From CAZKCK01 sp964552325 (lineage in GTDB: Bacteria; Bacteroidota; Bacteroidia; Bacteroidales; TTA-H9), in NCBI GenBank assembly GCA_964552325.1, contig CAZKHA010000168.1:1-7672 (forward strand): a DNA stretch of 7,672 nucleotides. Direction: 5' to 3'. Both the position numbers and the translations under genes were made by a program. The notes below the pieces were generated by a model that did not search any database, was not told the DNA's origin, and saw nothing but the letters and a program-made list of their open reading frames with translations. Below, piece after piece: positions 1-6,326 of this stretch (its first letter is position 1; every line of letters starts with the position of its first letter).

Positions 1-56
1 AGCACATCAGCACATTAGCACATTAGCACATCAGCACATCAGCACATCAGCACATC
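1..56. repeat. Octamer tandem repeat (AGCACATY)7
   Basis: Seven uninterrupted 8-bp units of AGCACATC; units 2 and 3 read AGCACATT. The array starts at the window edge, so its true length is unknown. Its last two bases lie inside the stop codon (TGA on the minus strand, 55-57) of the response-regulator gene, so it sits directly downstream of that gene. From memory, AGCACATC/AGCACATT runs are frequent between genes in Bacteroidota genomes; their function is not known to me. No spacers are present, so it is a simple-sequence repeat and not a CRISPR. Confidence 0.95.
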
Positions 57-1440
57 AACTAAGGTGCTTCTCAAACTTTAGATCAAACTTTTTGATGCGG
101 CGGTCGAGCGATTGGAAGGTGATTTTTAACAAACGGGCAGCGCCAGATTTGTTGTAATTGGCTTTTTTTATGGCTTTAACAATGGCGTTACGCTCAATTA
201 CATCCAAATCATATATTTCTTCGTCGGGATCCACATTTTTGTATTTGGCAATCTTGGTCAATTGGAAATGAACGGGTTTTATGCGGTTACCATCACATAA
301 GATAATGGCACGTTCGGCCATATTCCGCAGTTCGCGAACATTGCCCGGGAACTTGTACAACACCAAGGCTTCAAACACCGAATCGTCGATGCCCTTGATT
401 TTTTTGCCCATTTTCTTGGCATATTCCTCAATAAAAAAGCTTAATAAAGTTGGGATATCTTCTTTGCGTTCGCGCAAGGGTGGAATATTGATAACAAAAG
501 AGTTAAGCCGATGGAACAAATCGAGCCTGAAACGGCGCTCTTCCGTTAGTTTTTCTAAATCTTGGTGTGTGGCAGCCACAATACGAACATCGATGTCAAT
601 CTCTTTATGTGTTCCAACACGGCTTATCTTGCGCTCTTCGAGTACCCTTAAAAATTTGGTTTGCAATCCCATGGGCAAATCTCCAATCTCATCAAGGAAC
701 AAGGTGCCTTTGTTGGCTACTTCGAACCAGCCTGTCTTATTTTCAGAAGCACCCGTAAACGAGCCTTTTGCATGACCAAAAAACTCCGATTCGAACAAGG
801 TTTCGGTGATAGCCGAAGAATTTACGGCATAAAAATAATTGTCCTTACGCGGGCTCAAATAATGAATGGCTTTGGCCACTAACTCTTTACCGGTTCCGCT
901 TTCGCCTGTTATCAACACACTTGTAGTGTCTGATTTGGCTACTCGGGCTATCATTTCGGTAACTTCTTTCATGGCTTGGCTGCTGCCAATCAAGTTATGG
1001 CCATATACCTCGTTAAGTTTGCCCGATACAAATTGATAATTCGATTCAATTTCTTTTAAACGGTTGTTAAGCTCCACAAACCGCTTGGTACGTTCAATGG
1101 CCGATAAAACATCGAGTAGGCGAAACGGCTTCGAAAAATAATCGGTAGCGCCCAAGCGCATGGCCTGAATCACTGAATCCATGTCACCATGGCCCGAAAT
1201 CATAATTACCTCGATGTTGGGATACTCATCCTTAATCCTTTGCAGCACATCTAAACCACTCATCTCGGGCAGACGAATATCAAGAATGGCTATATCGATA
1301 TCATTGTTTTTGAGTACCTCAAAAGCTTCAGAGGGTTTCGATGCCTTGCGAATGAGGAACTTATTATCCGATAAGAACTCGCCTATCTCTTCGCGGTAGA
1401 GTTTTTCATCATCAAGAATCAATATTTTGAGGTTTTCCAT
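55..1440 (-). CDS. Sigma-54-dependent response regulator (NtrC family: REC, AAA+, Fis-type HTH)
   Basis: A 461-residue transcriptional activator with the full NtrC-type layout. The receiver domain (about 1-120) has the acidic pair D10/D11, phosphoacceptor D54 in ILDIRLP, S82 and K104. The AAA+ domain (about 148-390) has Walker A GESGTGKE at 179-186, the sigma-54 contact loop GSFTGA at 226-231 (usual form GAFTGA), Walker B GTLFLDE at 245-251, a FRLDLFHRL arginine-finger region near 304-312 and sensor II GNVREL at 366-371. A Fis-type helix-turn-helix lies at about 416-452 (NKSGAARLLKIT). By family knowledge, phosphorylation by a sensor kinase drives oligomerisation and ATP-dependent opening of sigma-54 promoters; no partner kinase is in the window. 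The start is placed at 1440 because MENLKILILDDE is a standard receiver N-terminus. The longer in-frame start at 1482 adds 14 unrelated residues and would lie upstream of the predicted -7 box. It is divergent from the T9SS gene. It lacks the PglZ domain of the T9SS regulator PorX, so it is not PorX. Function is certain at family level; targets are unknown. Confidence 0.96.
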   Translation of the reverse strand: MENLKILILDDEKLYREEIGEFLSDNKFLIRKASKPSEAFEVLKNNDIDIAILDIRLPEMSGLDVLQRIKDEYPNIEVIMISGHGDMDSVIQAMRLGATDYFSKPFRLLDVLSAIERTKRFVELNNRLKEIESNYQFVSGKLNEVYGHNLIGSSQAMKEVTEMIARVAKSDTTSVLITGESGTGKELVAKAIHYLSPRKDNYFYAVNSSAITETLFESEFFGHAKGSFTGASENKTGWFEVANKGTLFLDEIGDLPMGLQTKFLRVLEERKISRVGTHKEIDIDVRIVAATHQDLEKLTEERRFRLDLFHRLNSFVINIPPLRERKEDIPTLLSFFIEEYAKKMGKKIKGIDDSVFEALVLYKFPGNVRELRNMAERAIILCDGNRIKPVHFQLTKIAKYKNVDPDEEIYDLDVIERNAIVKAIKKANYNKSGAARLLKITFQSLDRRIKKFDLKFEKHLS

Positions 1441-1467
1441 GCTGCCAATGCTTAATAAAATGAACTG

Positions 1468-1501
1468 CAAAAATACTAGCAATTCGTTTGTGATGAACCA
1501 A
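1468..1501 (-). promoter_or_regulatory. Candidate Bacteroidota promoter for the response regulator
   Basis: On the minus strand TATTTTTG (1475-1468) matches the Bacteroidota -7 consensus TAnnTTTG exactly. A weaker -33-like TTGG (1501-1498, three of four bases of TTTG) lies 22 bases upstream. Transcription would start near 1462, leaving a leader of about 20 bases before the ATG at 1440. This also argues against translation from 1482. The match is by eye; no transcript data. Confidence 0.45.
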
Positions 1502-1640
1502 TTCTTAAAAAAACTAGCACTTACCAGGCAACTCTTTCGTATTCAATGGTTACTATGAATGCCTTGGAGAACTTTTCCGCTAACGAAGCTAAAAATGGTG
1601 AACCAACCTTTGCCGTTTAACAATTTGCTTTGTTAATGTA

Positions 1641-1671
1641 TTAGTGCCGTGTTTCAAAACCATTACTTTTG
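1641..1671 (+). promoter_or_regulatory. Candidate Bacteroidota promoter for the T9SS-secreted protein
   Basis: TACTTTTG (1664-1671) is a full match to the -7 consensus TAnnTTTG. TTAG (1641-1644) matches TTTG at three of four bases with a 19-base spacer, the normal distance. Transcription would begin near 1677 and give a leader of about 105 bases before the ATG at 1782. No convincing sigma-54 -24/-12 site was found in this intergenic region, although the neighbouring gene encodes a sigma-54 activator. Confidence 0.45.
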
Positions 1672-1700
1672 TAAAATCTAATTAAAGACCAATAAAACGA

Positions 1701-1745
1701 GCATGATTCGTTAATATTTACAATCCAGGATGAATTTCATCATGC
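1701..1745. promoter_or_regulatory. Nested inverted repeats in the leader of the T9SS gene
   Basis: GCATGAT (1701-1707) is exactly complementary to ATCATGC (1739-1745). The right arm overlaps a second palindrome, GATGAATTTCATC (1729-1741; 6-bp arms around one base). The two cannot pair at once because they share ATC. They lie between the candidate promoter (1641-1671) and the start codon (1782). They could be an operator or alternative leader RNA structures, or chance in an AT-rich stretch. What is seen is only the symmetry; a role is inferred. Confidence 0.3.
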
Positions 1746-1781
1746 GAATTGCATCCAACGTTTAACCAAATTTATTTACGT

Positions 1782-4700
1782 ATGAGAAAATCATGTTACC
1801 CATTGCTGGTAATTGTTGTATGGTTTGTATTGCCATTTGTAAGCCATGCGCAAGAAAAAATAGTATTGCCTCCTAAGTATAAGGTTGATACAAAAATTGA
1901 CAACATGGGCTATTGGCGTAAGATGGCCGAATTAGGCCTGGTAACTGTTCAGCCTCCTGTAAATGTTCCACCGGCTAAGTTTATCGACACCCGCGTGGTT
2001 TCTAAAGGTGTACTTATCGACGACTCTCCCGATGTGCCCGTTACTGAGCTGGCATCAACCCAAAGTGAAAACTCAATTGCCGTTGACCCCAATGATAAGT
2101 CGGTGTTGCTTAACTCCAACAATTCTGGAAGCTTTCCAAATACTTCGAGCATCTATGGCGCCAATTACTTTGAATCGGAAGATATGGGTGCTACCTGGAG
2201 CGGGCAACTGCAAGGCGCTGGCGGCGGAAACAGCGGCGACCCAGCAGCCGTGATAAACCTTGACGGAAGATATTTTATTGGTTATATCGACAATGGATAT
2301 GGCCAAAGTGTATCGTATTCTGATAACCAAGGTGCCAACTGGAGCGTGGTAAAAGTGGCCAATGGCAGCATGTTCAATATGCTCGACAAAAACCATTTAT
2401 GGGTTGATATTTCGCCTGTTAGCCCCTACAAAGGCAATCTTTACAACGGCTGGATGTACAACAACCAGATTTATGTTTCGCGAAGCAACACCAATGGAAC
2501 TTCGTGGTCCACATCGGTATCGATAAGCAATGCCTGCAATGCCGGCAGCCACAACCAAGGTATCAACTTTAAATGCGGCCCTGATGGCGAAGCTTATGCT
2601 GCCTGGGCTGTGTACGATAGCTGGCCTTCCGATGAAAAAGCCGTCGGTTTTGCTCGTTCGTTAGATGGTGGCACAACCTGGCAAACGGCTTCCCGCGTCA
2701 TCAACAACATTCGTGGAACTCGTACTTCTGGTGTTGGCAAAAACATGCGCACCAATTCATTCCCTTGTATGGCTGTTGACCTTGGCGCTGGCCCAACCCG
2801 TGGCAATATTTACGTGGTTTGGGCAAACTTGGGCGTTCCAGGTACCAACACGGGTGCTTCGGATATCTATTTGATCAAATCAACCGACAAAGGCCTTACT
2901 TGGTCATCACCCAAAAAGATAAACACCGATGTCTCTACCACCAAACAACAGTACATGCCCTGGATTACCGTTGATAATTCAACAGGCAACTTGTTTGTGG
3001 TATTTTACGACGACCGCAACTGCGGCGCCAACGATCTGGAAGCTTGGATGGCCTATTCTGAAGATGCCGGCGAAACCTGGCAAGATATGCGTGTAAGCGA
3101 TGTATCGTTTACCCCATCACCCATCCCTGGACTGGCCGATGGTTACATGGGCGATTACCTCGCCATTGCCGCCGCCGATGGTTGGGTTTATCCAGCCTGG
3201 ACCGATACCCGTAGTGGCCATGCCATGACGTATGTATCACCCATCCAGTTTGTTGTGCCTTCCTCAAACTTGATGCAAGATGGATATGTGCTGAACGATA
3301 CCACCTTTGGCAATAGCAATAACAAGATGGATTTTAACGAAACCGAGCTACTAGGTGTTAAAGTAAAGAACCTTGGCAATGCAAACGCCGAAAATGTGGA
3401 AGCTACCTTGCGCTGCGCTTCACCTTACATTACCATAACCGACTCAACAGAATCGTATGGAACCATCGCCATGAACCAAAGCAAACTGGTACGCGACGCT
3501 TTTAAGTTTGATGTGGCCATCAACACCCCCGATGCCCTTGATATTCCATTCGATCTAAAGACTGTGGATGCTGCTGGCAAAGAAGCTATTACAACCTTTA
3601 CCATCCGTTCGTATGCACCCGCTCCAAAAATTATGTCGGTTGCTATTTTAGATGCATCCGGCAACGGAAATGGCCAACTCGACCCCGGTGAAAACGTTAC
3701 TATGCGTATCACTACCAAAAATACAGGATCTTATACTGCTGTTAATACCCTTAGCGACCTAAGCTGCTCAAACCCATTCCTTAGCATTGCCAACCCTAAC
3801 CAAACGCTTGGCAATCTTGAGCCTGGTCAATCAGTAAACGTTGATTTTGCTGTTTCGGTTAACAATTCAGCATATTTTGGGATGGCAGCCCTTTTCGTAA
3901 ACTATGTACATTCTGAATACCATAGCGATACCAAAAATATCCTGCAAAAGCTTGGCATTTTGGTTGAAGACTGGGAAACAGGCGACCTTAGCAAGTTTGA
4001 ATGGCAATTGTATGGCGACAGCGATTGGTATATTGATAATACCGTAAAATACGAAGGCAACTATGCACTGCACTCGGGTGCCATCACCCACAGCCAGTTA
4101 ACAGGTCTTAAATTAGATTATAATGTATTGGTTGACGATTCCATCTCCTTCTTCCGTAAAGTTAATTCGGAGGCTTTTTATGATAACCTCAAGTTTTATA
4201 TTGATGATTTAATGGTTGGCAAATGGGCCGGCAAACAAGATTGGAAACGTTATGCATATCCTGTGCTTGCTGGTAACCATACCTTTAGGTGGGAATACGA
4301 AAAAGATGCACAGAACACAACGGGCATCGATGCCGCTTGGGTTGACTACATTGTGCTTCCTGCAGAAATGCGCTTGGCCGCTTCTGCTGGCGACGATGCC
4401 TCTACTTGCGAACAATTGCCCTATACCTGTTCGGGTATCGCATTCAATGCCGATTCGAGTTTGTGGCGCAGCAATGGCTCAGGCGTTTTTGCTGATGCAC
4501 ATGCCGCCAATACTACGTACACGCCAAGCATAGCTGACGTTGAAGCCGGCACAGTTTTGCTTAGCTTTACCTCTTATGGCTTTAATGGAAGCGAAACCAC
4601 CGACACATTGATGCTTAGCATCAGCAAGATTGCAACAGCCTCAGCCGGCAACGATGCTGCCATCTGCGCAGGAACAAGCTACACCTTGGCCGAAGCTAGC

Positions 4701-5408
4701 AGCAACACCAATGTTGTGGTAACATGGTCAACTACAGGCGATGGTAGTTTTAACGATATCCATTCCCTGAACCCCGTTTATACACCCGGTAACCAGGACA
4801 TAGCCAATGGCAACGTAAGCCTAAGCATACTGCCTGCATCTCAAGCCCCTTGCGAATCCTCTGGCGATGAGCTGCAACTTACTATTCATGCCTTACCCGT
4901 TTTAAACCTGGGCGCCGATACCAGCATTTGCTCTTACCTGAGCGTTGCATTGGATGGCACCACCGCGAATGCCGTTAGCTACCTCTGGAGCCCAACGGGC
5001 ACTACCTTACCCTTGCTTACAGTTGATTCAGCTGGTGTGGGTGTAGGCAACAAAACCCTTACGCTTACCATAACCGACCAGAATAACTGCCAAAGCAGCG
5101 ATGCCATCGTGGTTAATTTTAAAGATTGCACAGGAATTACCGAACCAAATGCAGCCTCACGCATTCAGTTGTATCCCAACCCCGTAAAAGAAACCCTGTT
5201 TGTGCGCTTAACTGGAGTTGGAGCATCTACGTTTAACCTCCGGATTTTGAATGCTGCAGGGCAAGATGTACAATCACTCGGAGCAGTATCGCTGAATGGT
5301 GCATCGGATACTAAAATTAATGTTGGCCACTTGGCTAATGGTACTTACCTGCTCGAGCTAAGCCGCGGAACTGAAAAGCAATTGCTGCGTTTCGTTATTA
5401 GCAAATAA
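1782..5408 (+). CDS. Large T9SS-secreted modular protein with BNR/Asp-box repeats, adhesin-like domains and type A sorting domain
   Basis: A 1208-residue exported protein. Signal peptide 1-23 (MRKS, hydrophobic core, cleavage SHA|QEK). Residues about 86-490 form a probable beta-propeller with six Asp-box motifs of the S-x-D-x-G-x-T-W type at 132-139, 180-187, 235-242, 293-300, 367-374 and 426-433, ending in WTDTRSG. Two related Ig-like/CARDB-like domains follow (about 495-615 and 616-722, the second with GNGQLDPGENV). Next is a cleaved-adhesin/MAM-like domain (about 728-862: WETGDLSKFEW ... DAAWVDYIVLP) of the kind attached to gingipain-like proteins. Three modules begin with an AG-D-C signature (868, 953, 1044). 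The C-terminal sorting domain at about 1127-1208 (LYPNPVKETLFVRL, NGTYLLEL, LLRFVISK) predicts T9SS export and surface attachment or release. I see no FRIP motif or other sialidase signature, so a sialidase name would rest only on the Asp boxes; binding or adhesion is as likely. The ATG at 1782 is chosen because it places the signal peptide at the N-terminus; an in-frame TTG at 1749 would add 11 polar residues before it. A terminator follows 15 bases after the stop, suggesting a single-gene transcript. Confidence 0.93.
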   Translation: MRKSCYPLLVIVVWFVLPFVSHAQEKIVLPPKYKVDTKIDNMGYWRKMAELGLVTVQPPVNVPPAKFIDTRVVSKGVLIDDSPDVPVTELASTQSENSIAVDPNDKSVLLNSNNSGSFPNTSSIYGANYFESEDMGATWSGQLQGAGGGNSGDPAAVINLDGRYFIGYIDNGYGQSVSYSDNQGANWSVVKVANGSMFNMLDKNHLWVDISPVSPYKGNLYNGWMYNNQIYVSRSNTNGTSWSTSVSISNACNAGSHNQGINFKCGPDGEAYAAWAVYDSWPSDEKAVGFARSLDGGTTWQTASRVINNIRGTRTSGVGKNMRTNSFPCMAVDLGAGPTRGNIYVVWANLGVPGTNTGASDIYLIKSTDKGLTWSSPKKINTDVSTTKQQYMPWITVDNSTGNLFVVFYDDRNCGANDLEAWMAYSEDAGETWQDMRVSDVSFTPSPIPGLADGYMGDYLAIAAADGWVYPAWTDTRSGHAMTYVSPIQFVVPSSNLMQDGYVLNDTTFGNSNNKMDFNETELLGVKVKNLGNANAENVEATLRCASPYITITDSTESYGTIAMNQSKLVRDAFKFDVAINTPDALDIPFDLKTVDAAGKEAITTFTIRSYAPAPKIMSVAILDASGNGNGQLDPGENVTMRITTKNTGSYTAVNTLSDLSCSNPFLSIANPNQTLGNLEPGQSVNVDFAVSVNNSAYFGMAALFVNYVHSEYHSDTKNILQKLGILVEDWETGDLSKFEWQLYGDSDWYIDNTVKYEGNYALHSGAITHSQLTGLKLDYNVLVDDSISFFRKVNSEAFYDNLKFYIDDLMVGKWAGKQDWKRYAYPVLAGNHTFRWEYEKDAQNTTGIDAAWVDYIVLPAEMRLAASAGDDASTCEQLPYTCSGIAFNADSSLWRSNGSGVFADAHAANTTYTPSIADVEAGTVLLSFTSYGFNGSETTDTLMLSISKIATASAGNDAAICAGTSYTLAEASSNTNVVVTWSTTGDGSFNDIHSLNPVYTPGNQDIANGNVSLSILPASQAPCESSGDELQLTIHALPVLNLGADTSICSYLSVALDGTTANAVSYLWSPTGTTLPLLTVDSAGVGVGNKTLTLTITDQNNCQSSDAIVVNFKDCTGITEPNAASRIQLYPNPVKETLFVRLTGVGASTFNLRILNAAGQDVQSLGAVSLNGASDTKINVGHLANGTYLLELSRGTEKQLLRFVISK

Positions 5409-5423
5409 ATACAAAACTATTTT

Positions 5424-5456
5424 AAAAAGCCTTTCGGAAACGGAAGGCTTTTTTTT
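5424..5456 (+). terminator. Intrinsic terminator of the T9SS gene
   Basis: A 10-bp stem (5427-5436 with 5441-5450, one T-G pair) encloses a GAAA tetraloop closed by G-C. The 3' arm runs straight into an eight-T tract (5449-5456), and A's at 5424-5426 can extend pairing with it. It starts 15 bases after the stop codon. This is a textbook rho-independent terminator; the A-run on the other side makes it partly bidirectional. Confidence 0.92.
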
Positions 5457-5754
5457 GCAGGGATGTTCTTAATAGCACGGATGATCGCTTTTGGCAAAAC
5501 ACGTACTCAATCATGATGCTAGTTAGAGGGGAAATTTGAAGATAAGTACCGTTGGTCAAGCTTGAAATCAAGGCATATCCTTCATTTAGCACTTTTTTGC
5601 CACCAAGCGCTGCCCTGAACCTATAGAAGTGCGTCGAAGCTGGATGTGTGCCGAAGGGTGAAAATTTGAAGATGGGAAAAGTGCTTTTGCATCTTTGCGA
5701 CGCTGCGGCTTTGTGCGATTATTTCTAGTTTTCGAATGCTATTTATCCCCTACG
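5457..5754. other. Intergenic stretch left of the assembly gap, no gene recognised
   Basis: No convincing coding sequence on either strand. The block AAATTTGAAGAT occurs twice (5532-5543 and 5662-5673), a motif I associate with low-complexity intergenic DNA of Bacteroidota. A possible promoter pointing into the gap is listed separately. Plus-strand reading from 5695 into the N run gives an apparent ORF that exists only because N codons contain no stop. Confidence 0.6.
5665..5697 (+). promoter_or_regulatory. Possible promoter reading into the assembly gap
   Basis: TTTG (5665-5668), a full -33 match, lies 21 bases before CATCTTTG (5690-5697), which matches the -7 consensus TAnnTTTG except for its first base. 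Transcription would start near 5703 and run into the unsequenced gap, so whatever it drives is not visible. Such short motifs occur by chance, so this is tentative. Confidence 0.28.
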
Positions 5755-5854
5755 NNNNNNNNNNNNNNNNNNNNNNNNNNNNNNNNNNNNNNNNNNNNNN
5801 NNNNNNNNNNNNNNNNNNNNNNNNNNNNNNNNNNNNNNNNNNNNNNNNNNNNNN
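5755..5854. other. Assembly gap (100 N)
   Basis: Exactly 100 consecutive N. A round number is the usual placeholder for a scaffold gap of unknown size, so order, distance and even adjacency of the flanks are not proven by this sequence. Confidence 0.98.
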
Positions 5855-6076
5855 ATTCAGGTTATGTAAGATACGTAAAGCTATTTTGGGTTTTTCTTGA
5901 TGTGTGTTGCTGCAGTCTTAAAAAAGGAATCCGTTAGTAGAAAATGGCTTTAGTAGAGAATCCATACCTATAGAAGCCTAAATGGCAAAACCTGAGCAAT
6001 ATCCCTAACAGGAAAAATGCGAGCTTAGGTGATAAAGCTTATTGAGGCAAACTGTGCAGCATCTTTTTTTGAATGG
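5855..6076. other. Non-coding stretch right of the gap, nothing recognised
   Basis: No gene or known element recognised. The 11-mer ACCTATAGAAG at 5966-5976 also occurs left of the gap at 5619-5629. Short open stretches have no start context or recognisable protein. It may be the 3' end or degraded flank of something lost in the gap. Confidence 0.5.
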
Positions 6077-6109
6077 TTTACCTTACAATTAAGGTATTGT
6101 TTATATTTG
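6077..6109 (+). promoter_or_regulatory. Candidate Bacteroidota promoter upstream of the lipoprotein gene
   Basis: TATATTTG (6102-6109) matches TAnnTTTG fully; TTTA (6077-6080) is a three-of-four match to the -33 TTTG with a 21-base spacer. Transcription would begin near 6115. The next supported gene starts at 6327, so the leader would be about 210 bases, long enough for a regulatory RNA structure or a leader peptide. Confidence 0.42.
6079..6096. promoter_or_regulatory. Operator-like inverted repeat TACCTTA-CAAT-TAAGGTA
   Basis: Two perfect 7-bp arms (6079-6085 and 6090-6096) are separated by four bases. The element fills most of the spacer between the candidate -33 and -7 boxes. A dimeric repressor bound there would block polymerase, as at many bacterial operators. 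The symmetry is seen; the role and the binding protein are inferred or unknown. No matching regulator gene is in the window. Confidence 0.4.
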
Positions 6110-6115
6110 TGGCTG

Positions 6116-6149
6116 TAAACATAAACGAGTGCTAAACCTAAACGAGTAC
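6116..6149 (+). repeat. 17-bp imperfect tandem duplication
   Basis: Two adjacent units, TAAACATAAACGAGTGC (6116-6132) and TAAACCTAAACGAGTAC (6133-6149), agree at 15 of 17 bases. Each holds TAAACGAGT, at 6122 and 6139. The pair begins seven bases after the candidate -7 box, so it spans or directly follows the predicted transcription start. It could be a paired protein-binding site or a recent slippage duplication. Confidence 0.8.
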
Positions 6150-6190
6150 ATGTTATAGTGGATACGTGCATACCAACTTCCTTAACCAAA

Positions 6191-6325
6191 ATGCTAAGTA
6201 CTATTGCGTTGAGTAGTGGTTTTAAGATGAATACAGCACCTGCACTGGTTAGGAATCTGGATTTGTGGTTGAGGTATGCGAAAAGTGGTACGTTTATACG
6301 GATATTTAATAGTTATCAGCAATAA
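6191..6325 (+). CDS. Possible small ORF (44 aa) abutting the lipoprotein start
   Basis: ATG at 6191 to TAA at 6323-6325 gives 44 codons, and the frame is open back to 6125. Its stop is separated from the lipoprotein ATG (6327) by one base, a spacing that would allow translational coupling. The product is not recognised: it begins MLSTIALSSGF, has an amphipathic-looking middle (NLDLWLRYAKSG) and no signal peptide or motif. It may be a leader peptide, the tail of a decayed gene, or a chance ORF. Composition gives no clear coding signal, so confidence is low. Confidence 0.2.
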   Translation: MLSTIALSSGFKMNTAPALVRNLDLWLRYAKSGTFIRIFNSYQQ

Positions 6326-6326
6326 A

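Noticed and set aside
1..56. Possible CRISPR array
   Set aside because: Units are contiguous 8-mers with no spacers; it is a microsatellite.
281..775. Plus-strand ORF of 164 codons
   Set aside because: Shadow of the response-regulator gene; no domain, and the opposite strand has an unambiguous full-length family match.
1441..1482. N-terminal extension of the response regulator to an ATG at 1482
   Set aside because: The extra 14 residues are unlike any receiver N-terminus, and the predicted -7 box (1468-1475) lies inside the extension.
1546..1620. 24-codon ORF (begins MVTMNALENF) between the divergent genes
   Set aside because: Too short, no recognisable product, upstream of the candidate promoter of the T9SS gene, and no conservation evidence.
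1483..1781. Sigma-54 promoter for the T9SS gene
   Set aside because: Candidate GG ... GC pairs checked by eye (near 1526, 1565 and 1593) have wrong spacing or poor flanking matches.
1749..1781. TTG start for the T9SS protein
   Set aside because: It would put 11 polar residues before a canonical signal peptide that begins at the ATG at 1782.
5695..5937. ORF spanning the N run
   Set aside because: Open only because N codons cannot contain a stop; starts at TTG and has no coherent protein on either side.
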